Assembly (NCBI GenBank): GCA_947499935.1
Contig: CANMQH010000019.1
Coordinates: forward strand, 1-64,000
DNA from: an uncultured Algibacter sp.
GTDB taxonomy: Bacteria > Bacteroidota > Bacteroidia > Flavobacteriales > Flavobacteriaceae
Reading direction: 5' to 3'
DNA length: 64,000 nt
This document shows, piece by piece, positions 1 to 8,496 of this stretch (position 1 is the first letter of the stretch; the number at the start of each line of letters is the position of its first letter). The position numbers and the translations under genes were made by a program. A model generated the notes under the pieces. That model did not search any database. It saw only the letters and a list, made by a program, of their open reading frames with translations, and was not told where the DNA came from.

Positions 1-117
1 AGATACTGAAATTCAGAATCTTATCCAATATCTTTTTTTGTTTAATATACCCAAATAATTACACCCAACGGGTTAATATAAATATAAATATAAAATACTA
101 AAAGAACATATTTAGTT

Positions 118-152
118 AAAAATAAAAATGCCAACCTAAATAGGTTGACATT
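118..152 (-). terminator. Intrinsic terminator downstream of the 137-aa membrane protein
   Basis: Read on the minus strand, AATG/CATT and a 7-bp CAACCTA/TAGGTTG stem (one mismatch between them) close a 2-nt loop and are followed by a T-rich tract. It lies about 75 bp after the stop of the minus-strand gene at 228-641. No folding energy was calculated. Confidence 0.6.
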
Positions 153-227
153 AAAATACTAATCCTCAATAATGTTAGATAAAACTATCTAAAAACTTAT
201 GTCTAAATGACTAAGAATAAGTTTACT

Positions 228-641
228 TTATATAAATGTGGCAATAATAACCCAAATACCGATTATTATACCAGCTAACCCAAGTTTACCTTGTATTGGA
301 GCCAATTTAGCAAGTAAAGCTTCTCCCTTTTCTTTAGCTTGTTCGTTTTTAGATAATAGTAATTTGCTTATCATACCGTAACCCAATATAAAACCCAAAA
401 TAGCTAAAATTACGGTAGCAGCAAGCCATGTAATCCACCATATTGGCAAAGTACTTAATAAAGAAATATTCAATACAACTTGGATAATACCCCAAATACC
501 CCAAATACAAAAAATAAGACCTATCCAACCTTGGTATGGTGCTATTTTATTTAAAAGTTCTTGAGCATCTGGTTTTCTTGATAATAGTAACGAAGGGGCT
601 GCTAAAATACCCAAAATAATAAGTGTAATTCCGTAAATCAT
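228..641 (-). CDS. Internally duplicated four-helix membrane protein of unknown function
   Basis: 137 aa, almost wholly hydrophobic, with about four predicted membrane segments. The two halves look like copies of one another: residues about 8-58 contain [20 protein letters not shown], and residues about 90-136 contain LLSKN, then [15 protein letters not shown], each flanked by one helix on either side. Each half has a polar amphipathic loop ending in a (K)(I/L)AP-x-QG motif. It is a single-gene unit with a terminator after it. I do not recognise a named family, and no function can be assigned from context. The start is an ordinary ATG. Confidence 0.7.
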   Translation of the reverse strand: MIYGITLIILGILAAPSLLLSRKPDAQELLNKIAPYQGWIGLIFCIWGIWGIIQVVLNISLLSTLPIWWITWLAATVILAILGFILGYGMISKLLLSKNEQAKEKGEALLAKLAPIQGKLGLAGIIIGIWVIIATFI

Positions 642-935
642 GGTTTTAGTGTTTAAAAATTAATTAGTAGTTTATTAGTTAGACTGTTTCAAAACTAGTA
701 TAAATTAAAAATTTAAGGGGTCATCCTATAATCTGATACCTGTTTTTTAATTTTATTACTTCTTATAAAAAAACTATATATATTATTTATTGTTAAATAT
801 AGTGTTAAAATATTATATAAATAATTAAATATCAACATATTAATTGTATTAAAGTTCTTGCTATTAAATATACAAACATGTTTTCGGATTAAATTCAATA
901 AACTTTTATTGCACGTGAAATAAATCTAATATAGC
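642..935. other. Intergenic region without a supported gene
   Basis: AT-rich spacer between divergent genes. A 61-codon open frame on the minus strand (713-898) has low-complexity Asn/Ile/Tyr composition and no recognisable feature, so I do not call it. The promoter and operators of the downstream repressor begin at about 936. Confidence 0.6.
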
Positions 936-983
936 TTGAATACATTGACTCAAAATTGTAGATTTGATAACTCAAAATTTTAG
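936..983 (+). promoter_or_regulatory. Promoter with two direct-repeat operators for the LexA-like repressor gene
   Basis: TTG (936-938), a 20-bp spacer and TAGATTTG (959-966) fit the Bacteroidota -33/-7 consensus. ACTCAAAATTGTAG (948-961) and ACTCAAAATTTTAG (970-983) are direct repeats 22 bp apart, about two helical turns, and bracket the -7 element. Each is also an imperfect dyad (CT-n-AAA...TTT-n-AG). The second copy ends 3 bp before the start codon. This is where an autoregulating repressor would be expected to bind; binding itself is inferred. Confidence 0.55.
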
Positions 984-986
984 TCT

Positions 987-1760
987 ATGTCTGTTATTCA
1001 AAAAAATATTCAATTTATAAGGAATCAAAAAGAACTTTCGCAAGCTCAATTTGCAGACCAAATAGGCTGGTCTAAATCTCAAATTGGAGCCTACGAAGAA
1101 GCTCGTGCATTACCATCTATTGAGAAATTAATTCAACTTTCAGACTATTCAAAAATACCTGTAGATATTTTAATTAGGCATGATTTAAGAAAATCGGGTA
1201 GTTCATCATTTATAGACATAGGAAACCAAAGGGTTTTATTTCCTATTATGGTAGATAATGATAATGAAAATTTAATTGAAGTTGTACCCATTAAAGCATC
1301 TGCAGGGTATTTATCGGGTTATGATGACCCTGAGTATATTGAGCAGCTTCAAAAAATAAAACTTCCTTTCTTACCTACTGGAAAACACAGAGCATTTCCT
1401 ATTAAAGGAGACTCTATGCTACCCATGAAGGATGGTGCATTTGTTATTGGTCGTTTTATTGAAGATAGATCTGAGATAAAAACGGGTAAAACATATATTC
1501 TTTTAACCCTAAATGATGGTATGGTTTATAAACGTGTTATAAATAATATTGACATGAATAATTCACTCCTTTTAATGTCCGACAATAAAACATACAATGC
1601 ATATAGTGTTCCTATAGAAGAAGTTTTAGAGCTATGGGAATTTACTTGTAGCATTAATACACAAGAATATACTGAAGAAGAATTAAAATTAAGCAGTATC
1701 ATGACCATGTTTAATGAATTAGGAATTGAATTAAAAGCTTTAGAAAAAATAATACAATGA
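987..1760 (+). CDS. XRE-S24 family LexA/CI-like self-cleaving repressor
   Basis: 257 aa. Residues 1-65 form an XRE helix-turn-helix (SQAQFADQIGWSKSQIGAYE). Residues about 98-225 form an S24 peptidase domain. Ser143 in GDSM and Lys182 in VYKRV are in the positions of the LexA Ser-Lys dyad (39 residues apart; 37 in E. coli LexA). An Ala106-Gly107 bond in KASAGYLSGY is a plausible autocleavage site. Established S24 repressors cleave themselves when RecA is activated by DNA damage; that this one does so is inferred. Its last 4 bp overlap the start of the nuclease gene (ATGA), so the two are probably cotranscribed and translationally coupled. It could instead be a phage-type CI relic, but no phage genes are nearby. 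Confidence 0.88.
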   Translation: MSVIQKNIQFIRNQKELSQAQFADQIGWSKSQIGAYEEARALPSIEKLIQLSDYSKIPVDILIRHDLRKSGSSSFIDIGNQRVLFPIMVDNDNENLIEVVPIKASAGYLSGYDDPEYIEQLQKIKLPFLPTGKHRAFPIKGDSMLPMKDGAFVIGRFIEDRSEIKTGKTYILLTLNDGMVYKRVINNIDMNNSLLLMSDNKTYNAYSVPIEEVLELWEFTCSINTQEYTEEELKLSSIMTMFNELGIELKALEKIIQ

Positions 1761-3094
1761 TATATACCATTATAGATGTAGAAACTACAGGTAAGAGTAA
1801 TCGTATTACAGAAATTTCAATTTTTAAATATGATGGCGCAAAAGTTATAGATGAGTTTACATCACTAGTAAATCCAGAAAGTTATATTCCGCCACACATT
1901 ACGGCATTAACAGGCATTGATGACAATTTGGTTGCCCATGCTCCTCTTTTTAAAGACATAGCCAATGATGTTTTAAGAATAACCAAAGAAGCCATTTTTG
2001 TAGCGCACAATGTTAATTTTGATTACAATGTAATCAACAGCGAATTTAAAAGATTAGACATTAACTTTAAAAGAAAAAAGCTTTGTACCGTAAGACTGTC
2101 AAGAACATTATTACCAGGACATAAGTCTTATAGTTTGGGTAAGCTTTGTAAAGATTTAAAAATAAATTTAGTAGATAGACATCGCGCAAGAGGCGATGCT
2201 GAAGCTACAGTTATTTTGTTTGAATTACTATTAAATCAACCTAGTGCCGAGCAAGTTTTTAAAGATTTTTTAAACAAAAACTCTAAAGAAGCCACTTTGC
2301 CGCCTAATTTACCAAAAGCCACTTTTGAGGCTTTGCCAGAGTCTGCAGGCATCTATTATTTTAAGAATAAAAAAGGAGAAATAATATATATAGGTAAAGC
2401 CATTAATATAAAGAAAAGAGTTTTAAGTCATTTTTATAGTAAGACTAAAAAATCTTTAGATATGGTTAGAGAAACTGGAGATATAGATTTTGAATTATCT
2501 GGCAGTGAACTTATTGCTTTTCTTATGGAAGACGCTGCCATTAAGCATCACTTCCCTGTGTTTAATAAAGTTTCTAAGAGAACCATACAATCGTATGCAT
2601 TATTTAGCTATGAAGATAGAAACGGCGTTATCCATTTGGCTATAAATAAAGGTAAACTAGTTAGCAATCCACTAATTACATTTTTTAATATTAGAGATAC
2701 TAGATTATATCTAGAAAAAATTTGTGCAAAATATAACCTCTGTCCAAAATATTGTCATTTGCAAGACTCTATTTCTAATTGTTCACATTATAACATTACT
2801 GACTGTAGAGGTATTTGCAGAAATAAAGAAACAGCCGTAGATTACAACAAACGCGTATTAGAAGCTATAAATAATATTACAGACAACAAAAAAGATATAT
2901 TATTAAAAGAAACAGGCAGAAACCATGATGAGGATGCTTTTGTTATGATAAAAGATGGGATATATTTAGGCTACGGATTTATTGATAAAAAAGAAAATAT
3001 AAACCATACCGATTATTTGAGTAGTTTTTTGATTCCTCAAAAAGATAATATCGATATTCAAAAAATTCTTAAGAATAAATTGATAAGTATTTAA
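1757..3094 (+). CDS. DnaQ-type 3'-5' exonuclease fused to GIY-YIG nuclease with UvrC-like cysteines
   Basis: 445 aa. Residues 1-165 are a DEDDh exonuclease: DVETTG with Asp7 and Glu9 (ExoI), FVAHNVNFDYN (ExoII) and H142-RARGD147 (ExoIII). Residues about 195-275 are a GIY-YIG domain (GIYYFKNKKGEIIYIGKA). Residues 323-354 hold six cysteines (C323, C329, C333, C342, C350, C354); the segment CSHYNITDCRGIC resembles the cysteine region of UvrC/Cho proteins, which can hold a metal cluster. The architecture suggests damaged-strand incision plus degradation. It overlaps the upstream LexA-like repressor by 4 bp, so DNA-damage induction is likely. No UvrC C-terminal endonuclease or HhH domain is present. 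Confidence 0.88.
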   Translation: MIYTIIDVETTGKSNRITEISIFKYDGAKVIDEFTSLVNPESYIPPHITALTGIDDNLVAHAPLFKDIANDVLRITKEAIFVAHNVNFDYNVINSEFKRLDINFKRKKLCTVRLSRTLLPGHKSYSLGKLCKDLKINLVDRHRARGDAEATVILFELLLNQPSAEQVFKDFLNKNSKEATLPPNLPKATFEALPESAGIYYFKNKKGEIIYIGKAINIKKRVLSHFYSKTKKSLDMVRETGDIDFELSGSELIAFLMEDAAIKHHFPVFNKVSKRTIQSYALFSYEDRNGVIHLAINKGKLVSNPLITFFNIRDTRLYLEKICAKYNLCPKYCHLQDSISNCSHYNITDCRGICRNKETAVDYNKRVLEAINNITDNKKDILLKETGRNHDEDAFVMIKDGIYLGYGFIDKKENINHTDYLSSFLIPQKDNIDIQKILKNKLISI

Positions 3095-3144
3095 ATAGTT
3101 TTTGTTACTGGTTTTATATGACGCAGTATCTATATATTTTGATA

Positions 3145-3181
3145 AAAAATCCCAAAATGAATAAATCATTTTGGGATTTTT
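3145..3181. terminator. Bidirectional intrinsic terminator between convergent genes
   Basis: A perfect 16-bp inverted repeat (AAAAATCCCAAAATGA / TCATTTTGGGATTTTT) with a 5-nt loop and T-runs on both strands. It sits between the nuclease gene and the convergent T9SS gene. Confidence 0.85.
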
Positions 3182-3212
3182 AAAATTTATAGAATTTAAT
3201 TTAAACTAAAAA

Positions 3213-4004
3213 CTATTTTACAAATTTAGCAAAACCTTTTTCTGTTTTGTAGATGTATAACCCAGAAGATAAATCTGAAACATTAATGCTTCTAGTTTCT
3301 TCTCCAGACTTAACAACGCTTCCTGTTACACTATAAATTTGATACTTAGATGCTTCTGGTACATTTAAAGTTTCGTTAGAAACAAATACACGAAGTTTAT
3401 TTTTTATTACACTATCAGTTGATAATGTAGTATCGTTGGCTGAAAATTTAATATTATCAACCAATATTGCATCTGTATTGGCATTAGCTGTAAGAACTGC
3501 ATTTGTAGCACTTCTAAAAACAATTTGGAATCTATCTAATTGACCTGCATAATTTGCATTGGTAATTTCAAAATCATATGTGCTGAATGTACCTGGTGCG
3601 TCTTGACCGATTGGCAAATTTATGAAAGGTGCTGAGAAAGCAGCATCACCATCTATTCTACCTCTAAGTCTTAGTATTCCAATCTCACTGGATGTATTAC
3701 TAACCACTATTTGTACAAATTTACGATCATCAGCATTCATACTCTGTAACTCTGGAGCTCCATACAATACAATATTTCTAGTATTTGCCCCTGTTGATGG
3801 CCATGATATATTTAGTGCCATACCAGGGTTAGAATTAGCTAAGACAGATACAAAACCACCCATTCCGCCTTGACCTGCAAAACCTTCAAACGTTGTGCCA
3901 TCAAAAGTATATTCAAGATCTGCGACTTGAGCATGAGTTTGTATAGTAGTCATAATCCCAACAGCTATTAATAATAAAGAATTTTTAAGTAATTTTTTCA
4001 TCAT
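3213..4004 (-). CDS. T9SS type A sorting domain protein, duplicate copy 1
   Basis: 263 aa. Signal peptide at residues 1-26 (MMKKLLKNSLLLIAVGIMTT..., cleavage near THAQ). A beta-rich central region follows (about 30-190; aromatic and Asn/Gly-rich, ending DAILVDNIKFSAND), resembling a carbohydrate-binding jelly roll but not assignable to a family. The C-terminal about 70 residues are a T9SS type A sorting domain (VSNETLNVPEASKYQIYSVT, ISDLSSGLYIY-type, ends KFVK). The product is therefore expected at the cell surface or secreted. It is about three-quarters identical to the adjacent upstream paralogue (4064-4849), with nearly identical signal and sorting regions. Confidence 0.85.
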   Translation of the reverse strand: MMKKLLKNSLLLIAVGIMTTIQTHAQVADLEYTFDGTTFEGFAGQGGMGGFVSVLANSNPGMALNISWPSTGANTRNIVLYGAPELQSMNADDRKFVQIVVSNTSSEIGILRLRGRIDGDAAFSAPFINLPIGQDAPGTFSTYDFEITNANYAGQLDRFQIVFRSATNAVLTANANTDAILVDNIKFSANDTTLSTDSVIKNKLRVFVSNETLNVPEASKYQIYSVTGSVVKSGEETRSINVSDLSSGLYIYKTEKGFAKFVK

Positions 4005-4063
4005 GTTTACATTTTATTAATTAATAATTTATTTTAAATTTATAAAATTTAATTTATACTAAA

Positions 4064-4849
4064 TTATTTTACAAATTTAGCAAAACCTTTTTCTGTTTTG
4101 TAAATGTATAATCCAGAAGATAAATCTGAAACATTAATGCTTCTAGTTTCTTCACCAGATTTAACAACACTTCCTGTTACACTGTAAATTTGGTACTTAG
4201 ATGCTTCAGGTACATTTAAAGTTTCGTTAGAAACAAATACACGAAGTTTATTTTTTGTTACACTATCAGTTGATAATGTAGTATCATTGGCAGAAACTTT
4301 GATATTATCAACCAATATTGCATCTGTATTAGCATTAGCTGTAAGAACTACTGTATTAGAAGAATTTCTAAAAACAATTTGGAATCTATCTAATTGACCT
4401 GCATAAGCTGGATTAGGAACTTCAAAAGCATATGTAATAGGTGTACCTGATGAGTCTGTTATTGGTATATCTATAAAGTTTACGAAACCACCACCAACTG
4501 CTCTTCCTCTAAGCCTAAGTACATTAATTTCACTGGATGAATTACTAACTACTATTTCAAAAAATTTACGATCATCAGCATTCATGTTCTGTAAATCTGG
4601 AGCTCCATACAATATAATGTTTTTAGTATTTGCCCCTACATTTGGCCATGATACATTCAAAGCCATACCAGGATTAGAATTAGCAAAAACAGAAACAAAA
4701 GCACCTGTTCCTCCTTGACTTCCAAATCCTTCAAACGTAGCACCATCAAAAGTGTATTCAAGATCTGCTACTTGAGCATGAGTTTGTATAGTAGCCATAA
4801 TTCCAACAGCTATTAATAATAAAGAATTTTTAAGTAATTTTTTCATCAT
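4064..4849 (-). CDS. T9SS type A sorting domain protein, duplicate copy 2
   Basis: 261 aa with the same layout as its neighbour at 3213-4004: signal peptide, beta-sandwich-like middle and T9SS type A C-terminal domain. The main differences are in the middle third: copy 1 has DAAFSAPFINLPIGQDAPG where copy 2 has GGGFVNFIDIPITDSSG. This suggests that the exposed or ligand-binding face has diverged while the export signals stayed fixed. The two genes are 59 bp apart in the same orientation and are probably cotranscribed. Function unknown. Confidence 0.85.
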   Translation of the reverse strand: MMKKLLKNSLLLIAVGIMATIQTHAQVADLEYTFDGATFEGFGSQGGTGAFVSVFANSNPGMALNVSWPNVGANTKNIILYGAPDLQNMNADDRKFFEIVVSNSSSEINVLRLRGRAVGGGFVNFIDIPITDSSGTPITYAFEVPNPAYAGQLDRFQIVFRNSSNTVVLTANANTDAILVDNIKVSANDTTLSTDSVTKNKLRVFVSNETLNVPEASKYQIYSVTGSVVKSGEETRSINVSDLSSGLYIYKTEKGFAKFVK

Positions 4850-5093
4850 GTTTAAGTTTAATTAATTAGTAATAATTATCAATACTATAAAATTACCAAA
4901 AAAATCGCATCCTACAACATCTCATATTGTGTAATATTACCTCAAACCTATGCTAATTTACCTTTAACCTTAAAATTAAGCGTTTTAATGGTGGTAAGTA
5001 ATAAAAAAACTACGATTTGTAATAATTAAGCTTCAAAAAAAATGAGATTGATTATAAAATACAGCAAAAATTATACAATTAGAACCAAGAGTA

Positions 5094-5672
5094 TTATCTC
5101 CCTAATTTATACACTAACATCAAACCACCACGATACGGTAAAAATTCGCCACTCTTATTAAAATCAGTAGCGCCATCAGTACGTTCGCCTGTTTTTAAAG
5201 AATATGCTTTGTAATAACCTTGCTGGTTACCACCTCCAATAAAAAGTTCTAGATTAATTCGGTTACTTATTTCAAATTGATAACCTAAGCTTATACCATA
5301 AAACACACTATAACCATCTTGGTAATCGCCAGACACATCATGGTTCCATTTTTGTAATTTATATCGGCCACCACCAACATGAGCACCAACAAAAAAACCA
5401 TTTCCGCTACGTCGTGTGTAATATCTAAACTCTGGAAACAATAAAGCAAATTTATAAGGTACACCTTTAATAGTCCAAAAGGAAGCTGTGACATCGAGTT
5501 GAAATGTTGTTTTTCTTCCTAAATTGGTTTCAAAGCCAAAATTTGGAATACCAATAAGAGCGGTAGCAACATTTCCTTTAATACTAGTTTGTGCAAAAGT
5601 TGTAGTATTAAGCACAAAAAATAAAGCCAATGAAATAACTCGATATCTATATTTACATACTAAGTCTTCCAT
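5094..5672 (-). CDS. DUF3575-like outer-membrane beta-barrel protein
   Basis: 192 aa. Signal peptide (VISLALFFVLNTTTFAQ), then alternating hydrophobic/polar strands with many aromatic residues, including TFQLDVTASFWTIKGVPYKF and FRYYTRRSGNGFFVGAHVGG, ending in YKLGR. This matches the DUF3575 barrel proteins common in Bacteroidota, whose role is unknown. It starts 25 bp after the leuB stop on the same strand, so it may be transcribed at the end of the leu operon although it has no obvious link to leucine synthesis. Confidence 0.72.
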   Translation of the reverse strand: MEDLVCKYRYRVISLALFFVLNTTTFAQTSIKGNVATALIGIPNFGFETNLGRKTTFQLDVTASFWTIKGVPYKFALLFPEFRYYTRRSGNGFFVGAHVGGGRYKLQKWNHDVSGDYQDGYSVFYGISLGYQFEISNRINLELFIGGGNQQGYYKAYSLKTGERTDGATDFNKSGEFLPYRGGLMLVYKLGR

Positions 5673-5697
5673 TGGCTTATAATTTTAAATTGTATTC

Positions 5698-6756
5698 TTA
5701 AATATTGGCCGCAAGCCAATCCCCTACTTCAGTAGTTCCGTAAGATTTACCACCATCGGCTAAATCTTCAGTAACCATACCTTCACTTAAAGCTTTATTT
5801 ACAGCATCTCTAATAGCTTTACCTTCTTCAGGTAAATTAAACGCTGTTTCAAACATCATGGCTGCAGATAAAATTGTTGCCATAGGGTTAGCAATATTTA
5901 AACCTGTAGCTTGAGGATAAGACCCATGTATGGGCTCGAATAAAGCAATGTCCGACCCCATAGATGCCGATGGCATTAATCCCATAGACCCAGAAATTAC
6001 AGACGCTTCATCTGTTAAAATATCACCAAATAAATTTTCAGTAATTAATACATCGTAGCTGTTTGGCCATTGTACCAAACGCATAGCAACAGCATCAACA
6101 AACTCATAACTTACTTCAACCTCAGGATAATCTTTTTCCATAGCTTGTACGGTTTCTCTCCATAAACGAGATGTCTCCAGCACATTCGCCTTATCAACAC
6201 AACATAATTTCTTACCACGTGTCATTGCCAATTCAAAACCTTTTTTTGCTAAACGTTGCACTTCAGCCCTAGTATACACGCAATTATCAAAAGCAGTTTC
6301 ACCACCATCTCTTCTACCTTTCTCTCCAAAATAAATACCTCCAGTAAGTTCTCTCAAAAACACTAAATCTGTGCCTTCAATACGTTCTTTCTTTAATGGC
6401 GATTTATCTAATAGCGACGGGAAGGTAAATGTTGGACGAACATTAGCAAATAAACCCAACTTTTTACGCATTTTTAATAAGCCTTGCTCAGGACGTACCT
6501 TTGCAGAAGGGTCATTATCAAAACGTGGGTGACCAATAGCTCCAAACAATACGGCATCGGATGCTACACAAATATCATGTGTTTCATCAGGATAAGGTTC
6601 TCCCACAGCATCAATAGCTGCAGCACCTGTTAATGCGGGTTTCCATGTAATATCATGTCCAAATTTTTTAGCAACAGCATCACTTACTTTAACGGCTTGC
6701 TCAATAACTTCTGGTCCAATACCGTCTCCGGCTAAAAGGGCTATATCAAATTTCAT
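5698..6756 (-). CDS. leuB: 3-isopropylmalate dehydrogenase LeuB
   Basis: 352 aa, the usual length. It oxidises and decarboxylates (2R,3S)-3-isopropylmalate with NAD+ in the third step of leucine synthesis. Visible motifs are the N-terminal LLAGDGIGPEV, the substrate region VRPEQGLLKMRKKLGLFANVRP, LRELTGGIYFGEKG, and the metal/NAD segment NLFGDILTDEASVISGSMGL. It is the last biosynthetic gene of a leuC-leuD-leuA-leuB series; a 217-bp gap with a repeat element separates it from leuA. Confidence 0.96.
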   Translation of the reverse strand: MKFDIALLAGDGIGPEVIEQAVKVSDAVAKKFGHDITWKPALTGAAAIDAVGEPYPDETHDICVASDAVLFGAIGHPRFDNDPSAKVRPEQGLLKMRKKLGLFANVRPTFTFPSLLDKSPLKKERIEGTDLVFLRELTGGIYFGEKGRRDGGETAFDNCVYTRAEVQRLAKKGFELAMTRGKKLCCVDKANVLETSRLWRETVQAMEKDYPEVEVSYEFVDAVAMRLVQWPNSYDVLITENLFGDILTDEASVISGSMGLMPSASMGSDIALFEPIHGSYPQATGLNIANPMATILSAAMMFETAFNLPEEGKAIRDAVNKALSEGMVTEDLADGGKSYGTTEVGDWLAANI

Positions 6757-6794
6757 TTTATTTATTTTAATCTTTTAATTTTAAATATTTATTT

Positions 6795-6949
6795 GGGCGT
6801 TACACCTCCTATGGTCGGCGTCGGGCTTTTCGTTACAATCTTTTTTGTTTCTGTGCTATAAACTTAAATAAGCTACTTAGATAGACTGCTTTTTGTTTTA
6901 TCAACCTTTAGATCATACAAAAAAGGATTTTCACTACAATCCCTAACGC
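6795..6949. repeat. Flavobacterial intergenic inverted-repeat element (REP-like)
   Basis: GGGCGTTA at 6795-6802 and TAACGC at 6944-6949 form outer inverted ends. Inside, AATC-TTTTTTG (about 6837-6847) pairs with CAAAAAAGGATT (about 6919-6930), and the two arms carry related TCGGGCTTTTCGTTACAATC and TTTTCACTACAATCCC segments. I recognise this pattern (GGGCGTT...CGGGCT...ATCC...TAACGC) from intergenic repeats in many Bacteroidota genomes. It is a fairly intact copy, between leuA and leuB, with the potential to fold in the leu transcript. Confidence 0.6.
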
Positions 6950-6973
6950 AAATTATAACTGTATTTCAAAATA

Positions 6974-8494
6974 TTAACTAACAACAATATTAAGCATTTT
7001 CTCGGTGGCTTTAATGGCAGAAACGGTTTGATCAGAATCTAACCCTCGGGTTTTAAATTCCTTTTCAGAATTTTTCCAAGTAATAATGGTTTCGCAAAGC
7101 GCATCAGAATGGCTTCCAGGTGGAATCCTAACAGCATAGTCAATCAAATCTGGCAATACCCGTTTTTTTCTTTTAAAGATATAACGGATGGCATTCATAA
7201 AAGCATCAAATTGCCCATCGCCTTGCGCACTTTCCTCAAAAGTTTCGTTTTCTATGGTTATAGATACGGTTGTTGATGGTTTTAAACCTTTAGAATGTGT
7301 TAAAACATAAGCCTCTACCTTTACTTTTTCTTCGTAAGTACGGTCTAAAACATCAGAAATAATATAAGGTAAATCTTCCTTAGTGACCACTTGTTTCTTA
7401 TCTCCCAACTCAATAATACGCTGCGTCACCTTTTTAAGATCTGTATCATTAAGCTGAAGGCCTAATTCTTGTAAGTTCTTTTGTATATTGGCTTTACCAG
7501 ACGATTTGCCTAGCGCGTACTTTCTAGTTCTTCCAAAACGTTCAGGCAATAAATCACTAAAATATAAGTTGTTTTTATTATCGCCATCGGCATGAATTCC
7601 AGCAGTTTGCGTAAATACATTAGCTCCCACAACGGGTTTGTTTGCGGGTATTAATACGCCAGAAAACGTTTCTACTAATTTACTTATGGTATGTAAGTAT
7701 GTTTCATTTACACCTATTTCTATATTGGGCATAAAATCATTTATAACAGCTATAGCACTTGCCATTGGTGCATTTCCTGCACGTTCACCCATACCATTTA
7801 TGGTTAAGTGTAAACCATCTGCCCCAGCCTTTAAACCTTCCATAATATTAGAAACACCTAAATCATAATCATTATGTGCATGAAAATCGAAATGTAAATT
7901 TGGATATTTATCTTTAATCTCCTTAACATAATCAAACGATTCTTGTGGTGTTAATACACCCAAGGTATCAGGAAGCATAATACGTTTGATAGGCTGCGTA
8001 GAAAGAAACTCTAAAAACTGAAAAACATAGTCTTTAGAATTACGCATACCATTACTCCAATCTTCTAAATACACATTGGTATCAATACCGCTTTTTAAGG
8101 CTAAAGAAACAACTTCTGATATTTCTTTAAAATGCTCATTTGGAGTCTTTTTTAACTGATGTGTTAAATGATTTAATGAACCTTTTGTTAAAAGATTTTG
8201 CACTTTTGCTCCTGCGTCTATCATCCATTGTACAGAAACACCTTTATCTACAAAAGTTAAAACTTCAACAGTATTTAAATAATTGTGTTCTGCCGCCCAT
8301 TGCGTAACATCTTTAACAGCTTGAAGTTCACCTTCAGATACCCTAGCAGAAGCTATTTCTATACGATCAACTTTTAACTCCTCTAATAAAAGTTTAGCAA
8401 TGGTTAATTTTTCTGAAGCTGAAAACGACACACCCGAGGTTTGTTCACCATCGCGTAATGTCGTGTCCATTATTTCAATTGTCTTAGACGCCAT
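6974..8494 (-). CDS. leuA: 2-isopropylmalate synthase family enzyme with LeuA regulatory domain
   Basis: 506 aa. An HMGL-like TIM barrel (residues about 1-280: MDTTLRDGEQTSGVSFSASE, metal-binding FDFHAHNDYDLG, GERAGNAP) is followed by a linker and a C-terminal alpha-isopropylmalate synthase regulatory (LeuA dimer) domain (about 375-500). It condenses acetyl-CoA with 2-ketoisovalerate (LeuA) or possibly pyruvate (citramalate synthase, CimA); the families are close and I cannot separate them by eye. Placement inside leuCD-leuB favours leucine synthesis. The regulatory domain implies feedback control. The start lies 2 bp after the leuD stop. Confidence 0.88.
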   Translation of the reverse strand: MASKTIEIMDTTLRDGEQTSGVSFSASEKLTIAKLLLEELKVDRIEIASARVSEGELQAVKDVTQWAAEHNYLNTVEVLTFVDKGVSVQWMIDAGAKVQNLLTKGSLNHLTHQLKKTPNEHFKEISEVVSLALKSGIDTNVYLEDWSNGMRNSKDYVFQFLEFLSTQPIKRIMLPDTLGVLTPQESFDYVKEIKDKYPNLHFDFHAHNDYDLGVSNIMEGLKAGADGLHLTINGMGERAGNAPMASAIAVINDFMPNIEIGVNETYLHTISKLVETFSGVLIPANKPVVGANVFTQTAGIHADGDNKNNLYFSDLLPERFGRTRKYALGKSSGKANIQKNLQELGLQLNDTDLKKVTQRIIELGDKKQVVTKEDLPYIISDVLDRTYEEKVKVEAYVLTHSKGLKPSTTVSITIENETFEESAQGDGQFDAFMNAIRYIFKRKKRVLPDLIDYAVRIPPGSHSDALCETIITWKNSEKEFKTRGLDSDQTVSAIKATEKMLNIVVS

Positions 8495-8496
8495 AT

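Larger units (their letters stand above)
3185..4870 (-). repeat. Tandem gene duplication including flanking DNA
   Basis: The duplicated unit is about 850 bp and includes noncoding flank: the sequence after each stop codon (AATTTATAGAATTTAATTTA at about 3185 and AATTTATAAAATTTAATTTA at about 4036) is shared. The region just upstream of each ATG (TCATGTTTA...TTAATTA) is also similar. The duplication is direct, with no insertion-sequence ends visible. Confidence 0.75.

Noticed and set aside
713-898. 61-codon ORF on the minus strand
   Set aside because: Low-complexity Asn/Ile/Tyr composition from AT-rich DNA, no recognisable domain, promoter or terminator.
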